Below, one piece after another: positions 32,291 through 43,754 of a stretch of DNA of 64,000 nt. The stretch is from Typhlomys cinereus (lineage: Eukaryota > Chordata > Mammalia > Rodentia > Platacanthomyidae). Where the stretch lies: contig JALPQD010000935.1 of the NCBI GenBank assembly GCA_023101885.1, positions 210,001 to 274,000 on the forward strand, written 5' to 3'. Below the pieces are notes generated by a model. It saw nothing but the letters and a program-made list of their open reading frames with translations. It did no database searches and was not told the origin of the DNA. Position 1 is the stretch's first letter. Every line of letters starts with the position of its first letter. Position numbers and translations under genes: made by a program.

Positions 32291-32985
32291 CATGGGGTGC
32301 ATCCTGTCTCAGGGAAGCAGAATGGTAAGTGAAGGCAGGGACTCTCCCCACTGGTCAGTTTCAAAGTGGCTTCCCTCCTTTTCTTCAGGGAGTGTTTGAC
32401 AGGGACTGGATATTTCTGAATGTTTGTGCTCCGTTAACACAAACATTGACTCTCTCACCCCCAAGTGATGGTACAAGTGGCGTCTGGGGAGCTTATCAGT
32501 TCATGTCTCATCCATGACCAGAATCGCTGGCAACAAGAACCCCAGGAGGCTTTATTTCAGCTCATGGATTCAGAGAGACTTCAGACCACCACGTTGGAGT
32601 AGATGGCACGAGCATGCAATCAGGACATCGTCCAGCACAGCAGGCAGGAAGCAGAAAGACAGGACAGAGCCAGGGACCAGGTAGAACCTTCCAAGACCAC
32701 TGTCAGTCCACCTCTCTCCTCCACTCCCCCATTGCCTCCCACCCCCCCCAGGCCCCACCACCAGTGACCGACAACTGTCACTAGGGGTCACCCCCAGTGG
32801 CCTACCCCCCACCTCCTGAAGTTTCAGACTCCCAGGACAAAAACAAGCACTCAAAGCATCAGCCTGTGGCTTCTGAGTCCAAAGGCCAGGAGGGCAGAGC
32901 CCTCAAGGATGGTCCCTGAGAGAAGAGGGGAGACCGAGGATGCAAGAAACTGCAGGCTGCAACCAGGAAGAGGGGAGAGAGGGAG
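32291..32985. other. Unique sequence
   Basis: Includes a C-rich patch at 32,700-32,815. No gene signal. Confidence 0.45.
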
Positions 32986-33338
32986 TGTACTGGTTACTCT
33001 TCTCTTGCTGCGAGACACCACTCAAAGTCAAGTAACTTAAGGGAGGAAGAAAAGGGAGATTTATTCCAGAGGGTAGATAGAGTCTTTAATGGCAGAAGCA
33101 ACATGGCTGGCTGAAGAAGCTGGAGGTGGCTAAGTCACGTCCTTCGTAGAGGGCTGCAAGAATGTCTGCAAGCTCAAGAGCAGATTCACTAACTCAAGTA
33201 GGGCAGGGCTCACCCGCCTCAAGCCCCATCCTCTGTAACTGCCTTCTTCCAGCAAGACTCCGCCTCCTGAAGGTGCCATGACCTCCCCGAACTAAAGACG
33301 CAAACACACGAGACTGTGTTTCATTTCAAACCACGACA
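32986..33338 (-). mobile_element. LTR-C solo LTR
   Basis: From TGTACTGGTTACTCTTCTCT to ...CCACGACA. All family landmarks are present, including 'caagccccatcctctg' and 'ccagcaagactccgcctcc'. Its left end resembles the complement of the LTR-B right end (TGTAACGGTTACTC), suggesting LTR-B and LTR-C are related families lying in opposite orientation. Confidence 0.7.
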
Positions 33339-33950
33339 CTCCAACCCTGGCCCCCAAGTTCTCTCAGTCTATAGTTTTTGTGAAACTGAGAGAACTGTCT
33401 ATGTCTCTAACAATATTATTCTCTGCCAAGCTCTCACAAGAATGACCGGTCTCCAAAACATAAAAGCTTTCCCAGAGCAAAGTCCCAAAGTTTTCCATAT
33501 TTCTCCCATCCAACAGTTTCAAAGACACACTAACCTCATCTCGGTGGCCACGGCCATACTTCTCTACTCAATACCAAGTTCTTTCAGTTTCACAAAAACT
33601 ATCAAGTATTGCGTTCACAGTCTCACAGCAAGGTTCCACCTCCTAAAGTTACCATGACCTTCCCTAAACTGAAGATTCAAACACATGAGCCTATGGGGGC
33701 ACATTTCAAATCATGGAAAGGGATAAGCTCCTTCTGCCAGGAGGATGCAGGAAGCTGCAGGCTACCATCAGAAAGAAGCTTGTGTCAGGACTTGCGATGC
33801 CAGCATGCTGATCGGGACATCAGGCCTCCAGAACCAAGAGAGATAAATTCCCATTGCCTGGAGGGCACAACATCTACGGTGCTTTATAAGAGCAACACAA
33901 ACGGATCGAGGAAACTCGCCTTACAACTGTTTTCATGTTACTGGCATAAA
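33339..33950. mobile_element. Fragmented LTR-C piece within unique sequence
   Basis: The part 33,625-33,717 repeats the LTR-C end ('cagcaaggttccacctccta' through 'caaatcatgg'). A 60-bp piece at 33,725-33,790 resembles 32,935-32,970 ('ggatgcaagaaactgcaggc'), suggesting a local duplication of the LTR-C neighbourhood. Confidence 0.45.
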
Positions 33951-33954
33951 TACC

Positions 33955-34300
33955 CCACCCAAGCGCCTCAGGGGAGTGAGGAGTCCATTCATGCTCAGGA
34001 TTCTCAATTGTAATCGAACATACCAGGAGCATGTCATTCCAGCATCAGGAGCTAAAGGAACTGGCCATGCCATAGCCACAGCAAAAGCTGACTTACCAGT
34101 CTGCCAAAATACTGAGCCAACTCTCTCTGTCTTATCCACCTGCTCAGGCAATGGCCCACCCCACCGTGGACTGGGTCTTCCCACATAGATGAGAGAATCT
34201 CTCACGGATTTGCTCAGGGTTCGCCTGAACTACTGACTCTTCACAGTCCACCCCCCAAAGTCTCAGCTACCAATTCTCAAGTTGGCATCTACAGTGAGTG
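33955..34300 (-). mobile_element. LTR-A solo LTR, strongly diverged
   Basis: Reverse landmarks: 'aaaggaactggccatgcca', 'gtctgccaaaatactgagcc', 'cgtggactgggtcttcccac', 'acggatttgctcagggttc', 'attctcaagttggcatct'. Confidence 0.55.
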
Positions 34301-34479
34301 CCGACAGTGGTGTGCTCTCAAGGAATCAGAGCCAGTAAGCAACAGAGTATTCACACTTGTGTGAACACATGCATGTGGGTGGGTGTGCTTCTTTCAGGGA
34401 TTTGAACAAAGGCATTGGCGGGAGAACATGAGGCTGCCAATATCTGAAGGGGCAGTGTCTCTTGGACCCACACTGGGGG

Positions 34480-34705
34480 AATAAAGAAGCAAGGAGAAGG
34501 AGGGGGAAAGGAAGGAAGAAAAGAGAAAGGAGGAAAGACAAAAGGGAGGAAAGGAAGGAGGGAAAGGGGGAGGGAAAAAGAAGGGAAGGAGAATGGATGT
34601 GAAGAGGGAAGAACAGGGACCAGGGCAGGAGGAAGGGATAGAGAGGAAAAGAGGGAGGGAAGAGGAAGGGGGGGGAAGAAAGAAGGATGTGAAATGGAGA
34701 AAACA
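34480..34705. repeat. Polypurine (GGAAA/GGGAGG)n tract
   Basis: About 225 bp nearly devoid of pyrimidines on the plus strand, interrupted by single T residues. Confidence 0.88.
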
Positions 34706-34725
34706 GGTACTAGCTGGAACCTTTT

Positions 34726-35075
34726 AAGAATTTGCCCCCAGGGGGCTGGAGAGGTGGCTCAGGGGTTAAGCCTCTGCCTTGCAGGCGGAAGGTCCTGAGT
34801 TCGGATCCTAGACCCCACGTATAGACGCCGGGCGGAAGCGGGGGCGGCCTGCGTTTCTGATCCTGATAGGGTAGAGCCTGTGAATCCCAGGGCAGAGTAA
34901 ACAAGGAGGAGGTGGAGGCGTCCATGGTGGTTCCCAAATTCGTCTGTGGTTCTACACACACATACACACACATACATACACACACACGCACACATACATA
35001 CACACACATACATATACACACACGCACACACACACAATTGAATAAATAGTAAATAAAAAAAAGAATTTGCCCCCA
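34726..35075 (+). mobile_element. SINE-D, complete, with 15-bp TSD
   Basis: The body (34,741-35,060) is bounded by two perfect copies of AAGAATTTGCCCCCA (34,726-34,740 and 35,061-35,075). It starts GGGGGCTGGAGAGGTGGCTC, has box A and box B (ggtcctgagttcggatcc), a CA-rich stretch (34,958-35,037), and ends in AATAAATAGTAAATAAAA. This copy defines the ends of the family; the tRNA-like head is B2-like. Confidence 0.92.
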
Positions 35076-35269
35076 AATGAAGGGGAATTATAGAGAGCGA
35101 ACACCACATGGATGATACTATGCTGACTCTCTGCAGCTGGGAGCTCAGTTAACTCCCACACGTGCCACAATAACAGTATGCAGGATGACTGCTGCTCCCA
35201 GGGAATCTGGGAGAGGGAGAGAACCAACCACAGGACAGAACCTAACCCTTGCCCTGATCCTGAAAAAGA

Positions 35270-35375
35270 TGGAGGGGAGTTGTGATAAGGTTCCCCATGC
35301 AGCCCAGGCTTGTCCTTGAACCTCCACCTCCCCGGGAGATGCTAGGATTGCAAGCATGCGTCTCCAGGCCCTTGG
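35270..35375 (-). mobile_element. B1 fragment
   Basis: 'tgcagcccaggcttgtcctt', 'ctccacctccccgggagatg', 'ctaggattgcaagcatgcgt' are reversed B1 segments. Confidence 0.6.
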
Positions 35376-35516
35376 GGGGGAAGTTTTATCTTTGGCCTTG
35401 GCCCCTTGTGTGCAGCCAGGAGGGATGCGGGCTGTTGTTTATGATAAGTCGGTTCAGGCAGGCTTCTTATGCCAGTGGGGACTTCTTCTGTGCAGGAAGG
35501 AGGCAAAGCTACAAGC

Positions 35517-35744
35517 AGGGTCAGAGAAATGGCTCAGGGGTTAAAGCCTTTGCCTTGTAAGCAAAGGGACTTAAGTTCAGATCCCAGATCCCACATAGAA
35601 ATGCTGGGTGGAAATGGTGGTAGCCCACACTTCTGACCCTGGAAGGCAGGGCCTGGGAAACCCCAGAGCAAAGCAATAAGGAAGGAGAGTCATCCAGGAT
35701 GGTTCCTGAAGTCACCCTTGGGCACATGGTACACTCTGACACAC

Positions 35745-35776
<32 letters not shown>

Positions 35777-35777
35777 C
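35517..35777 (+). mobile_element. SINE-D copy with (GA)n tail
   Basis: Full order from 'gagaaatggctcaggggtt' to 'ggatggttcctgaagtcac'. The segment between 'gggc' and 'acatggtacactctg' is shortened, and the tail is GA (35,748-35,776) in place of CA. Confidence 0.8.
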
Positions 35778-36602
35778 TAGGAACTTGAACTAAACTCCTC
35801 TACCTGATCCCAAAGCCCCAGGTCTCAAACCCAGCACATCTCCCAGGACATGGTCTCTGCAGGGCACTTGTGAAGACTGATTTCCCCAAATCCCTTTCTC
35901 CACCCTCTCCTGTCCACAGAGACCTAGGACTGCACACCCCTCTGTTCCCCATGCAACACAGACCCTCCATCTCCCCACCCCGCTGCCATTCCCCTGCAGG
36001 GTTTGAATTACCCAGGCGGCTCCCGGCTGCCAACAAGCAAGCTGGGGAGAGAAGCTAGCTGCCACATCAGTCTTGATGAGAATAAAACCCTTTATTACTA
36101 TTATCATTCCCTTAATGGCTGTGCGGTACTGCACATAACTTTTTAGTCTTTCATAAAATTCCATTGATAAACATTTGACAACCTGTTACTTTTTTTAAAG
36201 CTTCCATGGTGGTGGGGGAAGGGGCTCCAAAGACGTCACGTGGCTTCATGCTATACTCTAAAGGACTCTGCAGCTTCTCTCGGTGCCTAATTTATGATAT
36301 AGGCCCTGATGAACCATCTAGATTCACTACTGGCTGTTCAAAGAAATGGGACAGCTCATTTGCTCTCCCCAAGAAAACTGGTCTTAACAACCCTGTTAGC
36401 TTTATAATCGCAACTTTCTCAGTGTGTTAGGTGGAAGATGGAGTGTCCATCCCGCGGTCTTAAGATCTGCTTTCCCTAAGCATGGCTTGCTGAGTCAATG
36501 GCGGGGCTCAGAATTAAATAAGACTGAATGCTGGGGATGAAGGAGACTGTGGCTGTCCATCCAGCATCCCCTCCCACGAAGCTTATTAAAATATATAGGG
36601 GA
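35778..36602. other. Unique sequence
   Basis: No repeat. Contains an AP-1/MARE half-type site TGCTGAGTCA at 36,489-36,498. A 74-codon plus-strand frame (36,206-36,430) has no recognisable domain. Confidence 0.4.
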
Positions 36603-36862
36603 AGACTAGAACGATGGCTCAGGGGTTAAGACTCTGCCTCACAAGCAGAAGGTCCTGAGTTCACATCCTAGATCCTATTTGAAAACACCAGGCAGAAACG
36701 GTGGTGCCTGTACTTCCTGCCCTGGAAGGTGGAACCTGGGAAGCCCCACGGCAAAGCAGAGGTATTGCAATCCAGGGTGATTCCCAAAGTCACCTTGGGC
36801 CTCTATAAACACACATGGTGCCTTCTGATACACACACACACACATACACTCAAAAAAAAAAA
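36603..36862 (+). mobile_element. SINE-D copy
   Basis: From 'gactagaacgatggctcagg' through 'gaaggtcctgagttcacatc', 'cctggaaggtggaacctgg', a CA tail and an A11 run. Confidence 0.8.
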
Positions 36863-37094
36863 GTCAGGGGAGAGGAGTCTCCCCCCACAAGATGATCCAT
36901 GATGGGGATTGAGGGCTGCATTTCAACTTCTGGACAGCTGAATCAAGTCTTTTCCTCAAACTTCACAATATCAGTCCCTGTACGTACCGAGGGGTGCAGA
37001 TAAGCTGCAAGAGTCAGCCACGTAGAATCAGAAGATCCATTTCCTTTCAAATCCATCAGCTTAAAATTAGAAATTGATCTGTACCTGGAATAGT

Positions 37095-37245
37095 TTCGTT
37101 TGGTCTGTTTGAGACAGGGCCTCATACTGTATCCCCCGGCAAGGCCCAAACTCTCTGTAGTCAAAGATGATATTGAAATTTGGTGGGCTTGCTCCCTTCT
37201 GAGCTCTGGGCTGATAGGGGTGTACCACCATGCCTAGTGTTAAAT
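37095..37245 (-). mobile_element. B1 SINE, reverse
   Basis: 'tgagacagggcctcatactg', 'ctctgggctgataggggtgt', 'accaccatgcctagtg' are reversed B1 in the correct order; the middle is diverged. Confidence 0.65.
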
Positions 37246-38069
37246 TTTTGATATTTACGTAGGCTGTACATAGTCGTTCCTTTCATGAAACATGCACTCT
37301 ATAAACCTTAGGGCACAAGTTGCTCAAACAAGCCCTGTGGATCGAATTCAACCTACAGTCATTTTTTGAATGGCCCCTCTGAGCGCAGGATACAGAAAGG
37401 GGGAAGTAGAAGCTGGAGAAACAGGTCCTGGTGGCATCCAGAGACGTGGTAGGTCCCCTGAGCACATCTCATGCCACAGAGCAAGATCTGCATTTCCCAG
37501 GACAGCGTTAGCCAAGATGCAGAGAAGCCAATCTGTCAATTATACCAGAATCCTTTAAGGAGCGCAAACCCATATCCCTCTGGAGCTTTAGCCAAAGGTT
37601 AAATGAAACACAATACAGGATCGCTTGCTGCACAATATAGTGCAACAAAACCTTGAAAACTAGACAACCATCCTGAAGGGACAGGTTCATAGAATACTAT
37701 GCAGCCATCAAGAAAAGATAGGAAAGAAAGAGTAGGGGTCCAGATTCTGGGGGCTTGACTGAGGTAGAAGGTGAAATAGAATGATGATAAGAGGAGGGAA
37801 GTGCAGAAGCAAGTGCCTGCGAGATGTCCAGTGGAGCCATCTTGGTGTTGGCTGTGTCCAGTGCAGGCCTTGGGAACAGTGGAATGGTAACAGAAGCGAC
37901 GGGGCAGTCAGGACCCAACTCCTGACCAGTCCAGTCTGCCAGCCCTCGTCATAGCACAACCACTATTTTTGTTAGTCTGAGTTGAAATAAAAGAAAGAAC
38001 TTCTTGCATTTAAAAAAAATCTCACCATCCAGCTCCAGCATCAGTATAAATGGGGTGACAGAAAACTGT
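37246..38069. other. Mostly unique sequence
   Basis: A 30-bp L1-like word ('gaatactatgcagccatcaa', 37,692-37,711) matches the YYAAIK-coding end of L1 ORF2; whether it is a true L1 remnant is unclear. Otherwise nothing recognised. Confidence 0.35.
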
Positions 38070-38160
38070 GTGCTGGGCGTGACCACACAAGCCTGTGTCT
38101 CAACACTTGGTTCCCGGCCAGCCTGAGTTATCTAGTGAGATCTTGTATCAAAAAAAAATA
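38070..38160 (+). mobile_element. B1 fragment with A-rich tail
   Basis: 'gctgggcgtgaccacacaag', 'cggccagcctgagttatcta', then A9. Right half reduced. Confidence 0.6.
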
Positions 38161-38934
38161 CATATATATAAAACTTGGCCACTATTATATTAGAAAACCA
38201 AATCAAATTGTCTGACACTCTGATTGCTGCGTTTAATCCCCTGGAAGCAAGTTTCAAACGCACACTCAGACCATGATGAAGAGGTGGCCCGAATGTCAGG
38301 TTAGCCTTGCCCCTGGGGACATGATTTTTTAAATGGAGAATAAATTACTCTCAGTGAGCTTCCAAATAAAACAGAACATAATTCTCCTGCGATGTGCACA
38401 GTGTGTGATTGCTATACAAAGAATTCTTTGTGCTATTTATAAGATGGAATTTGGTTCTAGATCCAGAGCCTTATAACTTGTAGTGCAGGATGCTGGATGT
38501 TGTGGGGGATGAGGAACAAGCTGTCCTTGTCCTGGACTAGCCGTTACACAACAGGGTATGGAATGAGCCTGTCTCATTAACTCCGCATGGATGTCGCAGG
38601 TCTCTTCGGGCTGGGGGTGTGAATGAATGATGTGATCCGGGAGCCAACGTCTGCTCCTCTGCTCCAAGTGAGGAGGACAAGCAGGAGGAAGGCAGACTGT
38701 CATCAGGATCGACTCGATGGCATCTTTGTACTCACAGGATGACCAGCTCCGGCCAATTTTTCTTGTGCTGATTTTTGAACTACTCACACGATGCCACAGG
38801 GTGTAGAAGATAGGAAAGGATGTGGCCCAGTGGTTGTCCAGAGCCAGGCAGGGCAGCCCTAGCAAACCAGTGGCAGGAGTAGAGATTAGTACAGGCAAAA
38901 GGCATGAAGTTCAGTGGAGCCAGAAGGTTCACAT
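38161..38934. other. Unique sequence
   Basis: 38,161-38,430 is AT-rich and repeat-free. A 153-codon minus-strand frame at 38,437-38,898 has no domain, no signal and no splice context that I can recognise. Confidence 0.4.
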
Positions 38935-39313
38935 TGTGATAGTTACTCCTGGGGGTCAACTTGACCACACCTGTATTAACTAAGATCAGCTGTCAGACCA
39001 CTTGAAGAGGTTATCCAGATCAATACATTACAAGACCAGCCTGAGATCCCCTCGGAGCCTCCAGTAGTGGATGAAATAAAAGGAACCACAGAACAGAAGA
39101 AGAGAGAGTCTCTCCAGGAATCTTTCAACCTTCAGCCACGTAGATGGGTGTGACGTAGCCTGTCTCCAGCTTCAACCAGCCAGTCATGCTGCTTCTGCAA
39201 TGAAAGACTATATCTCCCCTCTGGAATTGTAAGTCTAATAAATCTCCCTTTCTCCCTTAAGTCATGTGACGTTAGGTGCTCTCTCAGAACAACAGTTAGG
39301 AGTAACCGTTACA
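38935..39313 (+). mobile_element. LTR-B solo LTR
   Basis: TGTGATAGTTACTCC ... GAGTAACCGTTACA with flanking CACAT (38,930-38,934) and TACAT (39,314-39,318), a 4-of-5 match that may be a mutated target duplication. TATA-like 'aaataaaaggaacc' and poly(A) 'taataaatctccc' are in place. Confidence 0.75.
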
Positions 39314-39318
39314 TACAT

Positions 39319-40159
39319 AAAGATGGGTAACCAACTCCCTGGCAAGAGTCCCAGTGAGTGAGACCCCACAAACTCAACATTATGCCCCAGAAAGACACAA
39401 GGAGTCTAGGGGCAACCAGGTTCCCCATAAGAAGGGTGACCCCAGGGATTTATCCAGGAAGAGAACTAAAGAAAGCATCCTATTCAAGTGGCTAAGGGTG
39501 TAGCAAGAGACAGGATCCCAGAAAGGGAGGTTTGGGAAAGAAAAGGAACAGAGACAAAAGAGATTCAGAGGGCCTAGCTCAGGCTGAGCGTGATGTGACA
39601 AAAAGACTGGCCCGTCCCCAGCCATGTCTGACATGCATGGAAGAAGAGACACTTCAGCGGAACTCATCGCATGCACAGCCATCGGATTATTCAAACTTAG
39701 TTTCAGCCACTACAGTGGCTGCTCAGAACACACTGCTACTGTAGAACTCTGTAGAATTTTCCGTGCGTACAGCCAACGGACAGAGTTTTCCCCACTCCAT
39801 TGATGCTGCAAAAGGAGGGATCGCCTGGTGGTCTTGCAATGTTACACTAATTGCATCATTTGCAAAGGCCATTTGACCAACATGGAAGAGATAAAAGTGG
39901 CCATGTCTATTTTTAAGTGGAAATGCAAGTTAATGCAGGAGGGAAAAAAACACGTTCACATCTTCTGAAAGATGCAGAGCCCATCGAACACATGATACTC
40001 ATGCCATGGCAGGGTTGTTGTCTTAAAAATTCAGAAGGATGCTATATGGCACTTTCCTAGGAGCAGATTATCTTCGTCTGAGATCATCAAGAACAAATCT
40101 GTGGTCCCTGGACTCCTTCAGAGACACAGTGGGTAGAAAGAGACAATGGGCCCTTCTCA
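39319..40159. other. Unique sequence
   Basis: No recognised repeat or gene signal. Confidence 0.4.
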
Positions 40160-40940
40160 GGGGCTCTGGCCTCGACCTGGAGATTCCACCCTAATTGCAT
40201 ATGCCCCAGAGAGGGATCCTACGTATATACAGGCTGAGGTGCGTTAACTGGGGTCCCATTGAGGCAGTCATGGGGAGGCTATCAGCAGGGGTCCTCCCTG
40301 CTCCTGTAATTTAGGCAGTTTTAGATCAGCCCTGCTGGGACAGTCTTTGAAGGCCATCTCCCAGGGCTGGGGTCACCCTGAAGGAATGCCCCCTATTTTA
40401 ATCCTCCACAGAGATAAGGGCCAACTTGCCCAACCCTCTGTTTATGAAAGGATATGGAAATGAGTTCTCCATTGAAGACAAGCTTAAGTTCCTCAAAACA
40501 GACAGGTGAGTCCATAGTCAGCCACAAGATCAACTGGATTGAACCCCAATGTAAACAGATCAATGAGATGTAGAGGGCCAAAAGTTCCAATCAGGTTTAC
40601 AGAAACTAGAGCTGACCAATAAAGAATAGCTGCTTTTCCCAGACCTGACTGAGGGTATAAATACCGCTGACCCTGGCAGCCATCTTTGGCTCCCTTACTT
40701 CTCACAGCTGCATGTCTGTGAGTTCTGGCTCTGTCGCCCCTTATAGGACTCCACATCTGGAATCCATGAGTTCCTGCCTGACTTTGCTCTCACCCCTGCC
40801 ATACCTGGAGTCCATGAGTTCTCCAGGGCTCTCTTGCCCCTTGTAGATTCATGTCTGTGAGTTCTGTTGTTTCTCTCCTCTAATAAACTCTACCTTCATC
40901 TTCTACATACATTCTGGTTTCAATCTGCCACTCCCGAACA
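40160..40940 (+). mobile_element. ERV-type LTR with TATA box and poly(A) signal
   Basis: The layout is that of a retroviral LTR: a CCAAT-like 'tgaccaataaag' (about 40,613), TATAAATA at 40,656-40,663, and AATAAA at 40,882-40,887, 226 bp downstream, followed by a T/C-rich segment and a possible CA end (...CCCGAACA, 40,940). The left border is uncertain. Phrases such as 'catgtctgtgagttct' (40,712 and 40,848) and 'ccatgagttc' occur twice between TATA and poly(A) signal, so the R region carries an internal duplication. No adjacent gag, pol or env reading frame is visible, so this is a solo LTR. Confidence 0.55.
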
Positions 40941-41789
40941 CAAGAACCTGCACACATCCAGGACCCCAGAAACCCATATCATAAGTAACCCTCATCTTAC
41001 GCTTGTAAGCAAACTCAGTAAACTCACTGATTCACCAAATTACTTGGCATAATCCTTGCTTTGGTCTGTAGTGAAACTTCTCTCTGGGATGGAGAGAAGA
41101 TGTATGTGGTGTTGCCCCAGGAAAATTAGTCCCATAACAAAGGACTGACTTTGGCCTGCAGTTAGAGCGACTGCATGACTGGATTCAACAGGGGTGACTT
41201 CAGGGTGACATCCCACCCCGTGGAGCAACCCCGAGGAAGAGCAAGCTTTGCTCCACCAGCTGCAACAGGGATCAGGGCGGAGTCCCAGGCTGGCTCCCCA
41301 GAGCAACTGTGAACCAATCTCAGGCACTGTGACCTCGTTGTTGAGCCAAGTCTGGAGCCAAGTGAGGAGCAGCCCCACACCCACTGCACAGTCCAGAAAA
41401 GAAGAGGAGGAATTCCCCAGGGGGAACCCGCGGCAACCCTGGAGCTCCGTCTTCCTCAGAGGAGCAATGGGGTCCTAACTAAAAACATGGTCATGTGATG
41501 CGTGTCCCTGCTTTGCTTACAGACCAGCGAGACCACACAACGCAGAGACTCGTGACCAGAACATGTCACTTACCTCTTTTCCTACAGAAAGGGCTGCTGG
41601 GCATTTCTGCCACCTGTCTCGGAGGTGTCCCTGTGGCAGCCATGCTGACCCACGAGGACAAAGACAGCTCGACGTGACGGAGGTTAACAGATTTACAGAA
41701 CAGGGTCGCTCAAGCAGCCTGGGCTTGGATATACGGAAGCCAGAGCTGGATTTCTATTATGTACGAGTATGAAAAAACAAGCCATACCC
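40941..41789. other. Unique sequence
   Basis: No repeat recognised; frames up to 114 aa without motifs. Confidence 0.4.
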
Positions 41790-41888
41790 TAACTCTACAG
41801 AGTTTGGGTTTTATTATCACAAGGGAATAGACAAGTTAAAAAAAAAAAAAAGGATCAGAGAGAGAGAAAGAAAAGCAAGCAAGCAAGT

Positions 41889-41924
<36 letters not shown>

Positions 41925-42063
41925 AAGAGAGAGAAAAAAGAAAGAGAAAGAAACAGAAAAAGAGAGAGAGAGAAAGAAAGAGAGGAGAAAGAAAGAAAGA
42001 AAGAGAGAAAAAAACAGAGAAAGAGAGAAAGAAAGAGAGGAGAAAGAAAGAAAAAGAAAGAAA

Positions 42064-42138
<75 letters not shown>

Positions 42139-42504
42139 GAAGGAAGGAAGGAAGAAAGAAGGGAAGGAAGGAAGAAAGAAAGAAGGGAAGGAAGGAAGGA
42201 AGGAAGGAAGGAAGGAAGGAAGGAAGGAAGGAAGGAAGGAAGGAAGGAAGGAAGGAAGGAAGGAAGGATTCAGCAAAGCAGCAGCAAGCTCCACCGCAGG
42301 TCAAAGAGAAAGAGAAGTCCCTCCGCCTGGCGCTTTCTTTTATCTGTCCACCACTGGAAAGCACCGCCCACTAGGGGCAGGTCTCACATAGCAAACACTC
42401 ACCCGCAGGCTTGCTCAAAGGCTTGCCTTAACTATCAATTCACAGCTTGTTCCCCAAGCTCAGCCTGCCGACTGTTAAGTTGCCACCTGAATTTAACTAT
42501 CACA
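41790..42504 (-). mobile_element. LTR-A solo LTR split by a giant purine microsatellite
   Basis: The left piece (about 41,800-41,837, 'gggttttattatcac') and the right piece (42,269-42,504, including 'cgcaggcttgctcaaagg' and 'gttaagttgccacctga') flank the GAAA/GGAA tract. The usual middle of the LTR is replaced by it. Confidence 0.55.
41852..42268. repeat. (GAGA)n-(GAAA)n-(GGAA)n polypurine microsatellite, about 415 bp
   Basis: Three blocks follow each other: GAGAGA with AAA variants (to about 41,995), GAAA (to about 42,137) and GGAA (to 42,268). One strand is entirely purine. Open frames of 152-254 aa (Lys/Arg/Glu or Phe/Leu/Ser) derive from it. Confidence 0.97.
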
Positions 42505-43375
42505 ACACACCCTCACGCATATGAACATACCCCCCACATACACGTAAGTGCACACAGACACACACACACACACCATCACACCTCACCATTACATACCATA
42601 GGTCACCAGCAGACATCATCATGGGTTTTCACAAAAGCATCACAAGTCTGAGATCTACAGCACCTGTTTGTTCAAGCAACGCTCTGAGCCTCCTTCATTT
42701 ACCCGCCTAACCACCCTTGTTTTATCTTGGCATTACATCTTCCCCGTTAGACACCCTAGTGAGATCTGGAAGAAATCACGGAATCACTGGCTGAAAGAGG
42801 TTGATGCAGCTGCTGCAGCCAAACCCAGAATCTGCTGGAAGACAAGTTACAAATCTGAGAGTGTTAGGAATCCAATCATTGAATCGCCTCTGGAAGACTG
42901 CGTATAAAGACCACGGTTCGTGCCACCTTGACAAGGAAGGAAAACACAGGCCAGAAACAACCCTGTGTCTTCTCACGTATGAGAAGACAGGCAGCCCTTG
43001 TGCCCAGAAGAGTAAAATGCCATCTTCAGCATGGAAAAGGCCACCCCCATGCTAACAGTGTATCACCCCCATGTGTTCTCTTGCAAGCCAAACAAAGACC
43101 CCATTTGTTCCTATAATAACATTGAATACATAACTGCTAATTACTTGGATATGAACTATAACATAGCATGAATGATAACAGAAGGCCTGAATTAAGGACC
43201 CACTGTGGGCCTGAAATCCACTCGCTCTCACGGTATTCCCAAGCTGCCTTATCAGGCAGGTAGAGCTCACACCAAGTTACAGACAAGGAGACCGACCCAG
43301 GAAGATGTCAAGTGACTGGTCAGGAGGCTGCAGGCAGAGAGTGACTGGTCCAAAGACAGAGCCCTAAGAAGCTGT
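42505..43375. other. Unique sequence with short CA patch
   Basis: CA-rich at 42,545-42,585; otherwise nothing recognised. Confidence 0.45.
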
Positions 43376-43508
43376 GGACCAGCGAGATGGCTCAGCAGGG
43401 AAAGAGAGCCGACTCCTGCAAGTGCCCATGTGCACGCACACATGCATGCACACACACAGGTGCACACACACCCATGCACAAAATAAAACAAATGTAAAAA
43501 AAAAAGAT
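43376..43508 (+). mobile_element. B3-like SINE with CA-rich tail
   Basis: 'gtggaccagcgagatggctc' head, 'gagccgactcctgcaagtg' middle, ATGCACACACACAGG tail, AAAATAAAACAAATG and a poly(A) of ten. Confidence 0.65.
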
Positions 43509-43754
43509 GAGACGCTCACATAGACACATCTCATTATTCCCATTCTGGTGCATGCACAGATGAGCAGCCTAACTCCACCTCTGAGGAAGGATTTGCTGCC
43601 CAGCTGCTGGAAGTGGGTGTCAGCAGGTATCAAGGCAGCTGCTTTTCCAGGGTGTCGCCTGCACAGAGGCACCCCAGGCCAAGCTCTTCTTAGGCAGCCC
43701 AGTATCGTGCAGGAAGTGGGTGTGATGGTGTGGGTACCATTGAGGGGGCACATA

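Noticed and set aside
38437..38898. 153-aa minus-strand frame as a gene
   Set aside because: Lacks recognisable domain, start context and splice signals; length is within chance expectation for 64 kb.
41887..42651. 254-aa Arg/Glu/Lys frame
   Set aside because: It reads the GAAA/GGAA microsatellite and then an LTR-A; an artefact of purine repeats.
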